Positions 10,201-25,300 of a DNA stretch of 64,000 nt are shown piece by piece. A program made the position numbers and the translations under genes. The stretch lies in NCBI GenBank assembly GCA_031769625.1, contig JAUIMM010000642.1:1-64000 (forward strand). Direction: 5' to 3'. Under the pieces are notes generated by a model that saw only the letters and a program-made list of their open reading frames with translations, made no database searches and was not told the DNA's origin. The stretch comes from Taudactylus pleione. Taxonomy: Eukaryota; Chordata; Amphibia; Anura; Myobatrachidae. Within the stretch, counting starts at the first letter, position 1. The number at the start of each line of letters is the position of its first letter.

Positions 10201-10844
10201 GTGCACTTCTCCTTTAAGGAATGTAGAACACGAGTGAGGTCATGCTGTGATGTCATAATGGTAACTCTTTGCCGTTGCTCACTCTTAACCGCCCAGGACA
10301 CTGACATAGCATTATCATTGCTGGCATTAACATACTCCAAATACATCTCTTGCACCCAGCCCACTGAGGGAAAAATATCCTCTTGAGGTAAGTATCTCAT
10401 CAAAGACAAGGGCGTTTCACTTGGATGTGCCTGCAGACTTGGAGCTTGACTACCCTATAATATGACCTTGAGCTTGTTTATTTCTATAATTGGAGGTTCT
10501 AGCAGCACAGCACATCTATCGCAATGTAGTAGCCATTCGGGTAAACTCGGTGCTTCTCAAAAGGGGATGACCAACCTCTTCAGAAAATTGCGCAGCTTTG
10601 TGAGGAATGTAAATTGGGTAATGTCAGGAGATGTGGACAGGAACTATATTAATGACGTCAGCCAATGTTATTTATTAATGCGGTAAACTGTATACTGTAT
10701 TTTAGTGTCAAATGTTCATACAGTATTTTAAATAAGTTTGGAAATATAACTCTGCATAGCCTCCTAGTGCCCAGAGGGACGGGCAATCCTTCAAGCCATG
10801 GGTCCCCAGAGGTTTCCTCCACAGGGGATTTTTCCTCTCCTGAG
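7231..10844. repeat. Unit 3 (3,614 bp), T2 class; first member of trimer 3-5
   Basis: It carries the T2 block: GAGGCTTCAC with GTCTTGGGAGCC near 8081-8105, and AAAAGTATTT before the hairpin. Start markers are T, T and C at unit positions 28, 190 and 588. Its 3' end switches to the CpG-retaining form: C at 10681, G at 10781 and A at 10828. At all these markers it matches unit 6, which lies three units downstream. Confidence 0.97.
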
Positions 10845-13800
10845 TGCTGAAGGATGATTCTTTGTGAGTCACGAGGCTTCCACCATCTTGGTCCTCTTAT
10901 AGGACAACCTTGTAAGAGCCTCCGGCTAATCTTGGGCACTAATTTATTTACAATGCAGAGTAAAAATAAAGTGTTATTTTCCTTGTGCTAAAAATTCATA
11001 ATAAATATATTTTCAAATTGACTTTACTTGATGCGGTCTTTCCTTTTTTTCATAATGGAGTCTCTTAGAAGGTTAAGAGGCTGTGAGGTCTACTATCCTG
11101 TTAATAGAATTGAGATTTGATAATCTTCGCACTACATAATAGTTTAAGGTTATGACCTAATGGCAATGTGCAGGATATGGCGGTGGTACATGATGTCATT
11201 GGGGAAGTGGTCAAGTCTAGAAAGGACACAAAAAATAAAAGAGATCAGGTGAAACAGAAATAATATAAAATGTTTTCTAACATACAGTATATACTCTTCT
11301 GTGCTGGACAAAATGAAGCAAACGACATATGGAAGGTTATAGTCCCTTTAAGTAGCAAATATTTAAGATGGTTTTCAAGGCATTTCTTAAAGAGGTCGGA
11401 TACCCTGTCCAATTGCATTATTTAATGCAATTATCCTGCAGACTTGGAAGCAGTGGGGTGCACTTGCAGAACAGGTAGCCATTCTGAATGGATGAAAAAT
11501 GGCATAATTGGCTCACAATAACTTACGAGATGCCTAATTGTGTCTGCCAATACCCAGGCAATTGCTCAATGTCATGATCCTGTGCTGTTGACACCATAAG
11601 AAGAAAACCCAAAGCATGGGGTCCTCCTGTCACCTAGTCCAAGCATATTCTGCAGGGGATGTGTGCCTCTTCCCTAGGAAAAAAAACAGCCAGAGGCATC
11701 ACTAGGGTCTTTGGAGCCTAGGACAAGTTGAGAAGAACTGCGTGCCCCCCCGGCCCCCCCATAGACACATAGAGAAAAGCATTTCTGCGCGCCTCTGGCG
11801 CGCAGCAAAAAAATGGGTGTGGTCACATACCGAAGGGGCGTGGCCACTAAAAATGGGGCGTGCCAACATGACACGCCACCCATTTCTCGTCACTCTGGGA
11901 ACATTACTTTCTATTCCATATACACCTTACCGATGCGGTGGTTTCTCACAATGTGGAACCCCTGAAGAAATATATCCTCCATGGGAAGACAGCGTCTGCA
12001 GTCGGCATTCATTATTCATGTAGGGCACATCGTCCAGAAGATGCCTGTTTGTGTGGGAATATTAACAAGGTCATCAACTTACAACAGCGGTTCAACCACA
12101 CTCATTCCCCCTGTGTATTTCCTGCCCCCTGCATCTCTTAGCCATACCATCTCCCCCTGCATCGTCTCTCAGCACATCATAACCTCCCCAGACACACACA
12201 CACTGACAAAAGCGTACACAGACACGCACACCTCTTTCACAAAAATGCAGCCAGCCAAATAAATAAAACGGCTTGCGTATGCAGGCACTTTTAGCACTAC
12301 AAGTGCCTGCATACCCATGGCTGAAAAAGCATGGTGAAGCTTGAAGAAATCACCCAGGACCTGCTGGGACCTGTAGTGCCACAGAAAAAAACACATATAA
12401 ACTAGATATGCGTGCCAGACCATTTTTGCTGGATTTGGATTTGGCTCTGATTCGTCGTCCGGCCTTGGATTTGGATTTGCCAAAGCGCCATGACTGGTTT
12501 TGGATTTGAATTTAGATTTGGATTTTTTTACAAAAATTGACAAAGAAAGCTAAAATCACATAATTTGGGCATTTTTTTGTTCCTAGAGTATTATTAACCT
12601 CAATAACATTAATTTCCAGTCATTTACAGTCAATTTAGACCACCTCACATCTCACAATATTATTTTCACCATGATTGGCCAAAGGCTGCAGTGAGCTGGC
12701 AGGTTACTAAGCGACAGAGTGGCGGCACAGACACCGCAGTTTAAAGCACATCTATGAAACATTGCCACTGACTACTGAGTCACAGTACTTGTGTGTTACG
12801 GACACACAGAGGGCTAAGGCCCAATGAGTCACGGTGCATGTAAACACAGTGGGCTATGGCCCAAGGAATCACAGTACTTGTATACACAGTGGGGTACAGC
12901 TCAAGGAGTCAAGGTGCTTGTATACACAGTGGGGTACAGCACAAAAAAAAAAGTGTTTTTTTTTACTTTTTAAACTTTTAAATCTCTTACATTTTTTTTT
13001 TACTTTTAAACTTTGTTTTTTTTGCACACACAGCCACTTGTGAGTCTGGACACAGCCCCTTTAATCAGAATATAGCGCAGCATACATCAGCGAGCAGTGT
13101 CCCCCCTTACACAGTCACTTTGCCAGCACAGCCAACTCTAAATGACCCCCAGAGTGTACGTATATTTAGCACAGTGGGCCTATTCTGTATAGTGGCCAAG
13201 CATAACAGGGATATATTGCATACTGATCAAAAGTTACATTAGGCTAAATTGAATATTTATCAATCCTAAAAGTCTACTGTATAATGGGCAAAATCGGTCC
13301 TCCACTGTATATTCATCATTGCCAATTCTATTCTATACTGGGAACAGAGACTATTGGGGAGATTCAAAAAGAAGCACGTTTCCATCAGAATATTGCACGC
13401 TGATGTAATGCTGGTCATCCTGCAGGAAAACCTCGCTCGGCTTTGCTCACACCTATAGAGGTGCAGAAATAACTAGCCTTGGCCTAGCTATTAATGTCAT
13501 TTCAATTTATAAACATCCTAGCAGTATTTTCATATTAATTGTGTTTTTTATTTTCATTTAATCCCTTGCTTGTTTTCTACCCAAGTAGCAGTCTTGAAAA
13601 ATAAAAATTGGACAGAAGCAGCAGGTTAATGAAATGAGAAAGAGCTGATAGGAACTGATTGATTAAATGAGTGGATGCAGTAAAAGAGAACTTTGGCGAA
13701 TAAGGAGAAGGCAAAGGGACAGATGTGTAATAATAATAATAAATGGCAGGTGTATCATGGGAAGCAGAGGTGATGGAGAATATAAAAATATCACACATCA

Positions 13801-14458
13801 GTAGAGATTATTTTGTGCACTTCTCGTTTAAGGAATGTAGAACACGAGTGAGGTCATGCTGTGATGTCATAATGGTAACTCTTTGCCGTTGCTCACTCTT
13901 AACCGCCCAGGACACTGACATAGCATTATCATTGCTGGCATTAACATACTCCAAATACATCTCTTGCACCCAGCCCACTGAGGGAAAAATATCCTCTTGA
14001 GGTAAGTATCTCATCAAAGACAAGGGCGTTTCACTTGGATGTGCCTGCAGACTTGGAGCTTGACTACCCTATAATATGACCTTGAGCTTGTTTATTTCTA
14101 TAATTGGAGGTTCTAGCAGCACAGCACATCTATCGCAATGTAGTAGCCATTCGGGTAAACTCGGTGCTTCTCAAAAGGGGATGACCAACCTCTTCAGAAA
14201 ATTGCGCAGCTTTGTGAGGAATGTAAATTGGGTAATGTCAGGAGATGTGGACAGGAACTATATTAATGACGTCAGCCAATGTTATTTATTAATGCGGTAA
14301 ACTGTATACTGTATTTTAGTGTCAAATGTTCATACAGTATTTTAAATAAGTTTGGAAATATAACTCTGCATAGCCTCCTAGTGCCCAGAGGGACGGGCAA
14401 TCCTTCAAGCCATGGGTCCCCAGAGGTTTCCTCCACAGGGGATTTTTCCTCTCCTGAG
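10845..14458. repeat. Unit 4 (3,614 bp), A class; second member of trimer 3-5
   Basis: Start markers C, C and T at unit positions 28, 190 and 588, then the A-class block, hairpin loop TCT and the CpG-retaining 3' end. Private variants are C-to-A at 12611, CA-to-AC at 12989-12990 inside the T-rich block, and C-to-G at 13826, which spoils the small TCCTT/AAGGA palindrome. It pairs with unit 7 in the higher-order repeat. Confidence 0.97.
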
Positions 14459-17400
14459 TGCTGAAGGATGATTCTTTGTGAGTCACGAGGCTTCCACCAT
14501 CTTGGTCCTCTTATAGGACAACCTTGTAAGAGCCTCCGGCTAATCTTGGGCACTAATTTATTTACAATGCAGAGTAAAAATAAAGTGTTATTTTCCTTGT
14601 GCTAAAAATTCATAATAAATATATTTTCAAATTGACTTTACTTGATGCGGTCTTTCCTTTTTTTCATAATGGAGTCTCTTAGAAGGTTAAGAGGCTGTGA
14701 GGTCTACTATCCTGTTAATAGAATTGAGATTTGATAATCTTCGCACTACATAATAGTTTAAGGTTATGACCTAATGGCAATGTGCAGGATATGGCGGTGG
14801 TACATGATGTCATTGGGGAAGTGGTCAAGTCTAGAAAGGACACAAAAAATAAAAGAGATCAGGTGAAACAGAAATAATATAAAATGTTTTCTAACATACA
14901 GTATATACTCTTCTGTGCTGGACAAAATGAAGCAAACGACATATGGAAGGTTATAGTCCCTTTAAGTAGCAAATATTTAAGATGGTTTTCAAGGCATTTC
15001 TTAAAGAGGTCGGATACCCTGTCCAATTGCATTATTTAATGCAATTATCCTGCAGACTTGGAAGCAGTGGGGTGCACTTGCAGAACAGGTAGCCATTCTG
15101 AATGGATGAAAAATGGCATAATTGGCTCACAATAACTTACGAGATGCCTAATTGTGTCTGCCAATACCCAGGCAATTGCTCAATGTCATGATCCTGTGCT
15201 GTTGACACCATAAGAAGAAAACCCAAAGCATGGGGTCCTCCTGTCACCTAGTCCAAGCATATTCTGCAGGGGATGTGTGCCTCTTCCCTAGGAAAAAAAA
15301 CAGCCAGAGGCATCACTAGGGTCTTTGGAGCCTAGGACAAGTTGAGAAGAACTGCGTGCCCCCCCGGCCCCCCCATAGACACATAGAGAAAAGCATTTCT
15401 GCGCGCCTCTGGCGCGCAGCAAAAAAATGGGTGTGGTCACATACCGAAGGGGCGTGGCCACTAAAAATGGGGCGTGCCAACATGACACGCCACCCATTTC
15501 TCGTCACTCTGGGAACATTACTTTCTATTCCATATACACCTTACCGATGCGGTGGTTTCTCACAATGTGGAACCCCTGAAGAAATATATCCTCCATGGGA
15601 AGACAGCGTCTGCAGTCGGCATTCATTATTCATGTAGGGCACATCGTCCAGAAGATGCCTGTTTGTGTGGGAATATTAACAAGGTCATCAACTTACAACA
15701 GCGGTTCAACCACACTCATTCCCCCTGTGTATTTCCTGCCCCCTGCATCTCTTAGCCATACCATCTCCCCCTGCATCGTCTCTCAGCACATCATAACCTC
15801 CCCAGACACACACACACTGACAAAAGCGTACACAGACACGCACACCTCTTTCACAAAAATGCAGCCAGCCAAATAAATAAAACGGCTTGCGTATGCAGGC
15901 ACTTTTAGCACTACAAGTGCCTGCATACCCATGGCTGAAAAAGCATGGTGAAGCTTGAAGAAATCACCCAGGACCTGCTGGGACCTGTAGTGCCACAGAA
16001 AAAAACACATATAAACTAGATATGCGTGCCAGACCATTTTTGCTGGATTTGGATTTGGCTCTGATTCGTCGTCCGGCCTTGGATTTGGATTTGCCAAAGC
16101 GCCATGACTGGTTTTGGATTTGAATTTAGATTTGGATTTTTTTACAAAAATTGACAAAGAAAGCTAAAATCACATAATTTGGGCATTTTTTTGTTCCTAG
16201 AGTATTATTAACCTCAATAACATTCATTTCCAGTCATTTACAGTCAATTTAGACCACCTCACATCTCACAATATTATTTTCACCATGATTGGCCAAAGGC
16301 TGCAGTGAGCTGGCAGGTTACTAAGCGACAGAGTGGCGGCACAGACACCGCAGTTTAAAGCACATCTATGAAACATTGCCACTGACTACTGAGTCACAGT
16401 ACTTGTGTGTTACGGACACACAGAGGGCTAAGGCCCAATGAGTCACGGTGCATGTAAACACAGTGGGCTATGGCCCAAGGAATCACAGTACTTGTATACA
16501 CAGTGGGGTACAGCTCAAGGAGTCAAGGTGCTTGTATACACAGTGGGGTACAGCACAAAAAAAAAAGTGTTTTTTTTTACTTTTTAAACTTTTAAATCTC
16601 TTCAATTTTTTTTTTACTTTTAAACTTTGTTTTTTTTGCACACACAGCCACTTGTGAGTCTGGACACAGCCCCTTTAATCAGAATATAGCGCAGCATACA
16701 TCAGCGAGCAGTGTCCCCCCTTACACAGTCACTTTGCCAGCACAGCCAACTCTAAATGACCCCCAGAGTGTACGTATATTTAGCACAGTGGGCCTATTCT
16801 GTATAGTGGCCAAGCATAACAGGGATATATTGCATACTGATCAAAAGTTACATTAGGCTAAATTGAATATTTATCAATCCTAAAAGTCTACTGTATAATG
16901 GGCAAAATCGGTCCTCCACTGTATATTCATCATTGCCAATTCTATTCTATACTGGGAACAGAGACTATTGGGGAGATTCAAAAAGAAGCACGTTTCCATC
17001 AGAATATTGCACGCTGATGTAATGCTGGTCATCCTGCAGGAAAACCTCGCTCGGCTTTGCTCACACCTATAGAGGTGCAGAAATAACTAGCCTTGGCCTA
17101 GCTATTAATGTCATTTCAATTTATAAACATCCTAGCAGTATTTTCATATTAATTGTGTTTTTTATTTTCATTTAATCCCTTGCTTGTTTTCTACCCAAGT
17201 AGCAGTCTTGAAAAATAAAAATTGGACAGAAGCAGCAGGTTAATGAAATGAGAAAGAGCTGATAGGAACTGATTGATTAAATGAGTGGATGCAGTAAAAG
17301 AGAACTTTGGCGAATAAGGAGAAGGCAAAGGGACAGATGTGTAATAATAATAATAAATGGCAGGTGTATCATGGGAAGCAGAGGTGATGGAGAATATAAA

Positions 17401-18072
17401 AATATCACACATCAGTAGAGATTATTTTGTGCACTTCTCCTTTAAGGAATGTAGAACACGAGTGAGGTCATGCTGTGATGTCATAATGGTAACTCTTTGC
17501 CGTTGCTCACTCTTAACCGCCCAGGACACTGACATAGCATTATCATTGCTGGCATTAACATACTCCAAATACATCTCTTGCACCCAGCCCACTGAGGGAA
17601 AAATATCCTCTTGAGGTAAGTATCTCATCAAAGACAAGGGCGTTTCACTTGGATGTGCCTGCAGACTTGGAGCTTGACTACCCTATAATATGACCTTGAG
17701 CTTGTTTATTTCTATAATTGGAGGTTCTAGCAGCACAGCACATCTATCGCAATGTAGTAGCCATTCGGGTAAACTCGGTGCTTCTCAAAAGGGGATGACC
17801 AACCTCTTCAGAAAATTGCGCAGCTTTGTGAGGAATGTAAATTGGGTAATGTCAGGAGATGTGGACAGGAACTATATTAATGACGTCAGCCAATGTTATT
17901 TATTAATGTGGTAAACTGTATACTGTATTTTAGTGTCAAATGTTCATACAGTATTTTAAATAAGTTTGGAAATATAACTCTGCATAGCCTCCTAGTGCCC
18001 AGAGGGACAGGCAATCCTTCAAGCCATGGGTCCCCAGAGGTTTCCTCCACAGGGGGTTTTTCCTCTCCTGAG
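14459..18072. repeat. Unit 5 (3,614 bp), A class; third member of trimer 3-5
   Basis: Start markers C, C and T at unit positions 28, 190 and 588. A-class block, hairpin loop TCT, and the T/A/G form at the 3' end. I found no private variant by eye. Its markers are identical to those of unit 8. Confidence 0.97.
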
Positions 18073-21000
18073 TGCTGAAGGATGATTCTTTGTGAGTCAT
18101 GAGGCTTCCACCATCTTGGTCCTCTTATAGGACAACCTTGTAAGAGCCTCCGGCTAATCTTGGGCACTAATTTATTTACAATGCAGAGTAAAAATAAAGT
18201 GTTATTTTCCTTGTGCTAAAAATTCATAATAAATATATTTTCAAATTGACTTTACTTGATGTGGTCTTTCCTTTTTTTCATAATGGAGTCTCTTAGAAGG
18301 TTAAGAGGCTGTGAGGTCTACTATCCTGTTAATAGAATTGAGATTTGATAATCTTCGCACTACATAATAGTTTAAGGTTATGACCTAATGGCAATGTGCA
18401 GGATATGGCGGTGGTACATGATGTCATTGGGGAAGTGGTCAAGTCTAGAAAGGACACAAAAAATAAAAGAGATCAGGTGAAACAGAAATAATATAAAATG
18501 TTTTCTAACATACAGTATATACTCTTCTGTGCTGGACAAAATGAAGCAAACGACATATGGAAGGTTATAGTCCCTTTAAGTAGCAAATATTTAAGATGGT
18601 TTTCAAGGCATTTCTTAAAGAGGTCGGATACCCTGTCCAATTGCATTATTTAATGCAATCATCCTGCAGACTTGGAAGCAGTGGGGTGCACTTGCAGAAC
18701 AGGTAGCCATTCTGAATGGATGAAAAATGGCATAATTGGCTCACAATAACTTACGAGATGCCTAATTGTGTCTGCCAATACCCAGGCAATTGCTCAATGT
18801 CATGATCCTGTGCTGTTGACACCATAAGAAGAAAACCCAAAGCATGGGGTCCTCCTGTCACCTAGTCCAAGCATATTCTGCAGGGGATGTGTGCCTCTTC
18901 CCTAGGAAAAAAAACAGCCAGAGGCTTCACTAGGGTCTTGGGAGCCTAGGACAAGTTGAGAAGAACTGCGTGCCCCCCCGGCCCCCCCATAGACACATAG
19001 AGAAAAGTATTTCTGCGCGCCTCTGGCGCGCAGCAAAAAAATGGGTGTGGTCACATACCGAAGGGGCGTGGCCACTAAAAATGGGGCGTGCCAACATGAC
19101 ACGCCACCCATTTCTCGTCACTCTGGGAACATTACTTTCTATTCCATATACACCTTACCGATGCGGTGGTTTCTCACAATGTGGAACCCCTGAAGAAATA
19201 TATCCTCCATGGGAAGACAGCGTCTGCAGTCGGCATTCATTATTCATGTAGGGCACATCGTCCAGAAGATGCCTGTTTGTGTGGGAATATTAACAAGGTC
19301 ATCAACTTACAACAGCGGTTCAACCACACTCATTCCCCCTGTGTATTTCCTGCCCCCTGCATCTCTTAGCCATACCATCTCCCCCTGCATCGTCTCTCAG
19401 CACATCATAACCTCCCCAGACACACACACACTGACAAAAGCGTACACAGACACGCACACCTCTTTCACAAAAATGCAGCCAGCCAAATAAATAAAACGGC
19501 TTGCGTATGCAGGCACTTTTAGCACTACAAGTGCCTGCATACCCATGGCTGAAAAAGCATGGTGAAGCTTGAAGAAATCACCCAGGACCTGCTGGGACCT
19601 GTAGTGCCACAGAAAAAAACACATATAAACTAGATATGCGTGCCAGACCATTTTTGCTGGATTTGGATTTGGCTCTGATTCGTCGTCCGGCCTTGGATTT
19701 GGATTTGCCAAAGCGCCATGACTGGTTTTGGATTTGAATTTAGATTTGGATTTTTTTACAAAAATTGACAAAGAAAGCTAAAATCACATAATTTGGGCAT
19801 TTTTTTGTTCCTAGAGTATTATTAACCTCAATAACATTCATTTCCAGTCATTTACAGTCAATTTAGACCACCTCACATCTCACAATATTATTTTCACCAT
19901 GATTGGCCAAAGGCTGCAGTGAGCTGGCAGGTTACTAAGCGACAGAGTGGCGGCACAGACACCGCAGTTTAAAGCACATCTATGAAACATTGCCACTGAC
20001 TACTGAGTCACAGTACTTGTGTGTTACGGACACACAGAGGGCTAAGGCCCAATGAGTCACGGTGCATGTAAACACAGTGGGCTATGGCCCAAGGAATCAC
20101 AGTACTTGTATACACAGTGGGGTACAGCTCAAGGAGTCAAGGTGCTTGTATACACAGTGGGGTACAGCACAAAAAAAAAAGTGTTTTTTTTTACTTTTTA
20201 AACTTTTAAATCTCTTCAATTTTTTTTTTACTTTTAAACTTTGTTTTTTTTGCACACACAGCCACTTGTGAGTCTGGACACAGCCCCTTTAATCAGAATA
20301 TAGCGCAGCATACATCAGCGAGCAGTGTCCCCCCTTACACAGTCACTTTGCCAGCACAGCCAACTCTAAATGACCCCCAGAGTGTACGTATATTTAGCAC
20401 AGTGGGCCTATTCTGTATAGTGGCCAAGCATAACAGGGATATATTGCATACTGATCAAAAGTTACATTAGGCTAAATTGAATATTTATCAATCCTAAAAG
20501 TCTACTGTATAATGGGCAAAATCGGTCCTCCACTGTATATTCATCATTGCCAATTCTATTCTATACTGGGAACAGAGACTATTGGGGAGATTCAAAAAGA
20601 AGCACGTTTCCATCAGAATATTGCACGCTGATGTAATGCTGGTCATCCTGCAGGAAAACCTCGCTCGGCTTTGCTCACACCTATAGAGGTGCAGAAATAA
20701 CTAGCCTTGGCCTAGCTATTAATGTCATTTCAATTTATAAACATCCTAGCAGTATTTTCATATTAATTGTGTTTTTTATTTTCATTTAATCCCTTGCTTG
20801 TTTTCTACCCAAGTAGCAGTCTTGAAAAATAAAAATTGGACAGAAGCAGCAGGTTAATGAAATGAGAAAGAGCTGATAGGAACTGATTGATTAAATGAGT
20901 GGATGCAGTAAAAGAGAACTTTGGCGAATAAGGAGAAGGCAAAGGGACAGATGTGTAATAATAATAATAAATGGCAGGTGTATCATGGGAAGCAGAGGTG

Positions 21001-21686
21001 ATGGAGAATATAAAAATATCACACATCAGTAGAGATTATTTTGTGCACTTCTCCTTTAAGGAATGTAGAACACGAGTGAGGTCATGCTGTGATGTCATAA
21101 TGGTAACTCTTTGCCGTTGCTCACTCTTAACCGCCCAGGACACTGACATAGCATTATCATTGCTGGCATTAACATACTCCAAATACATCTCTTGCACCCA
21201 GCCCACTGAGGGAAAAATATCCTCTTGAGGTAAGTATCTCATCAAAGACAAGGGCGTTTCACTTGGATGTGCCTGCAGACTTGGAGCTTGACTACCCTAT
21301 AATATGACCTTGAGCTTGTTTATTTCTATAATTGGAGGTTCTAGCAGCACAGCACATCTATCGCAATGTAGTAGCCATTCGGGTAAACTCGGTGCTTCTC
21401 AAAAGGGGATGACCAACCTCTTCAGAAAATTGCGCAGCTTTGTGAGGAATGTAAATTGGGTAATGTCAGGAGATGTGGACAGGAACTATATTAATGACGT
21501 CAGCCAATGTTATTTATTAATGCGGTAAACTGTATACTGTATTTTAGTGTCAAATGTTCATACAGTATTTTAAATAAGTTTGGAAATATAACTCTGCATA
21601 GCCTCCTAGTGCCCAGAGGGACGGGCAATCCTTCAAGCCATGGGTCCCCAGAGGTTTCCTCCACAGGGGATTTTTCCTCTCCTGAG
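18073..21686. repeat. Unit 6 (3,614 bp), T2 class; first member of trimer 6-8
   Basis: Markers match unit 3 throughout: T, T and C at unit positions 28, 190 and 588, the T2 block near 18923-18947, AAAAGTATTT before the hairpin, and the CpG-retaining 3' end with CGG at 21523-21525. With units 7 and 8 it repeats the 3-5 trimer at a distance of 10,842 bp. Confidence 0.97.
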
Positions 21687-24600
21687 TGCTGAAGGATGAT
21701 TCTTTGTGAGTCACGAGGCTTCCACCATCTTGGTCCTCTTATAGGACAACCTTGTAAGAGCCTCCGGCTAATCTTGGGCACTAATTTATTTACAATGCAG
21801 AGTAAAAATAAAGTGTTATTTTCCTTGTGCTAAAAATTCATAATAAATATATTTTCAAATTGACTTTACTTGATGTGGTCTTTCCTTTTTTTCATAATGG
21901 AGTCTCTTAGAAGGTTAAGAGGCTGTGAGGTCTACTATCCTGTTAATAGAATTGAGATTTGATAATCTTCGCACTACATAATAGTTTAAGGTTATGACCT
22001 AATGGCAATGTGCAGGATATGGCGGTGGTACATGATGTCATTGGGGAAGTGGTCAAGTCTAGAAAGGACACAAAAAATAAAAGAGATCAGGTGAAACAGA
22101 AATAATATAAAATGTTTTCTAACATACAGTATATACTCTTCTGTGCTGGACAAAATGAAGCAAACGACATATGGAAGGTTATAGTCCCTTTAAGTAGCAA
22201 ATATTTAAGATGGTTTTCAAGGCATTTCTTAAAGAGGTCGGATACCCTGTCCAATTGCATTATTTAATGCAATTATCCTGCAGACTTGGAAGCAGTGGGG
22301 TGCACTTGCAGAACAGGTAGCCATTCTGAATGGATGAAAAATGGCATAATTGGCTCACAATAACTTACGAGATGCCTAATTGTGTCTGCCAATACCCAGG
22401 CAATTGCTCAATGTCATGATCCTGTGCTGTTGACACCATAAGAAGAAAACCCAAAGCATGGGGTCCTCCTGTCACCTAGTCCAAGCATATTCTGCAGGGG
22501 ATGTGTGCCTCTTCCCTAGGAAAAAAAACAGCCAGAGGCATCACTAGGGTCTTTGGAGCCTAGGACAAGTTGAGAAGAACTGCGTGCCCCCCCGGCCCCC
22601 CCATAGACACATAGAGAAAAGCATTTCTGCGCGCCTCTGGCGCGCAGCAAAAAAATGGGTGTGGTCACATACCGAAGGGGCGTGGCCACTAAAAATGGGG
22701 CGTGCCAACATGACACGCCACCCATTTCTCGTCACTCTGGGAACATTACTTTCTATTCCATATACACCTTACCGATGCGGTGGTTTCTCACAATGTGGAA
22801 CCCCTGAAGAAATATATCCTCCATGGGAAGACAGCGTCTGCAGTCGGCATTCATTATTCATGTAGGGCACATCGTCCAGAAGATGCCTGTTTGTGTGGGA
22901 ATATTAACAAGGTCATCAACTTACAACAGCGGTTCAACCACACTCATTCCCCCTGTGTATTTCCTGCCCCCTGCATCTCTTAGCCATACCATCTCCCCCT
23001 GCATCGTCTCTCAGCACATCATAACCTCCCCAGACACACACACACTGACAAAAGCGTACACAGACACGCACACCTCTTTCACAAAAATGCAGCCAGCCAA
23101 ATAAATAAAACGGCTTGCGTATGCAGGCACTTTTAGCACTACAAGTGCCTGCATACCCATGGCTGAAAAAGCATGGTGAAGCTTGAAGAAATCACCCAGG
23201 ACCTGCTGGGACCTGTAGTGCCACAGAAAAAAACACATATAAACTAGATATGCGTGCCAGACCATTTTTGCTGGATTTGGATTTGGCTCTGATTCGTCGT
23301 CCGCCCTTGGATTTGGATTTGCCAAAGCGCCATGACTGGTTTTGGATTTGAATTTAGATTTGGATTTTTTTACAAAAATTGACAAAGAAAGCTAAAATCA
23401 CATAATTTGGGCATTTTTTTGTTCCTAGAGTATTATTAACCTCAATAACATTCATTTCCAGTCATTTACAGTCAATTTAGACCACCTCACATCTCACAAT
23501 ATTATTTTCACCATGATTGGCCAAAGGCTGCAGTGAGCTGGCAGGTTACTAAGCGACAGAGTGGCGGCACAGACACCGCAGTTTAAAGCACATCTATGAA
23601 ACATTGCCACTGACTACTGAGTCACAGTACTTGTGTGTTACGGACACACAGAGGGCTAAGGCCCAATGAGTCACGGTGCATGTAAACACAGTGGGCTATG
23701 GCCCAAGGAATCACAGTACTTGTATACACAGTGGGGTACAGCTCAAGGAGTCAAGGTGCTTGTATACACAGTGGGGTACAGCACAAAAAAAAAAGTGTTT
23801 TTTTTTACTTTTTAAACTTTTAAATCTCTTCAATTTTTTTTTTACTTTTAAACTTTGTTTTTTTTGCACACACAGCCACTTGTGAGTCTGGACACAGCCC
23901 CTTTAATCAGAATATAGCGCAGCATACATCAGCGAGCAGTGTCCCCCCTTACACAGTCACTTTGCCAGCACAGCCAACTCTAAATGACCCCCAGAGTGTA
24001 CGTATATTTAGCACAGTGGGCCTATTCTGTATAGTGGCCAAGCATAACAGGGATATATTGCATACTGATCAAAAGTTACATTAGGCTAAATTGAATATTT
24101 ATCAATCCTAAAAGTCTACTGTATAATGGGCAAAATCGGTCCTCCACTGTATATTCATCATTGCCAATTCTATTCTATACTGGGAACAGAGACTATTGGG
24201 GAGATTCAAAAAGAAGCACGTTTCCATCAGAATATTGCACGCTGATGTAATGCTGGTCATCCTGCAGGAAAACCTCGCTCGGCTTTGCTCACACCTATAG
24301 AGGTGCAGAAATAACTAGCCTTGGCCTAGCTATTAATGTCATTTCAATTTATAAACATCCTAGCAGTATTTTCATATTAATTGTGTTTTTTATTTTCATT
24401 TAATCCCTTGCTTGTTTTCTACCCAAGTAGCAGTCTTGAAAAATAAAAATTGGACAGAAGCAGCAGGTTAATGAAATGAGAAAGAGCTGATAGGAACTGA
24501 TTGATTAAATGAGTGGATGCAGTAAAAGAGAACTTTGGCGAATAAGGAGAAGGCAAAGGGACAGATGTGTAATAATAATAATAAATGGCAGGTGTATCAT

Positions 24601-25300
24601 GGGAAGCAGAGGTGATGGAGAATATAAAAATATCACACATCAGTAGAGATTATTTTGTGCACTTCTCCTTTAAGGAATGTAGAACACGAGTGAGGTCATG
24701 CTGTGATGTCATAATGGTAACTCTTTGCCGTTGCTCACTCTTAACCGCCCAGGACACTGACATAGCATTATCATTGCTGGCATTAACATACTCCAAATAC
24801 ATCTCTTGCACCCAGCCCACTGAGGGAAAAATATCCTCTTGAGGTAAGTATCTCATCAAAGACAAGGGCGTTTCACTTGGATGTGCCTGCAGACTTGGAG
24901 CTTGACTACCCTATAATATGACCTTGAGCTTGTTTATTTCTATAATTGGAGGTTCTAGCAGCACAGCACATCTATCGCAATGTAGTAGCCATTCGGGTAA
25001 ACTCGGTGCTTCTCAAAAGGGGATGACCAACCTCTTCAGAAAATTGCGCAGCTTTGTGAGGAATGTAAATTGGGTAATGTCAGGAGATGTGGACAGGAAC
25101 TATATTAATGACGTCAGCCAATGTTATTTATTAATGCGGTAAACTGTATACTGTATTTTAGTGTCAAATGTTCATACAGTATTTTAAATAAGTTTGGAAA
25201 TATAACTCTGCATAGCCTCCTAGTGCCCAGAGGGACGGGCAATCCTTCAAGCCATGGGTCCCCAGAGGTTTCCTCCACAGGGGATTTTTCCTCTCCTGAG
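21687..25300. repeat. Unit 7 (3,614 bp), A class; second member of trimer 6-8
   Basis: Unit position 28 is C but 190 is T (at 21876), unlike unit 4 where both are C. Position 588 is T. A-class block, hairpin loop TCT and CpG-retaining 3' end. It has a private G-to-C at 23304 in the hexamer-rich tract. The C-T-T marker order points to a small conversion patch or an independent CpG decay at 190. Confidence 0.97.
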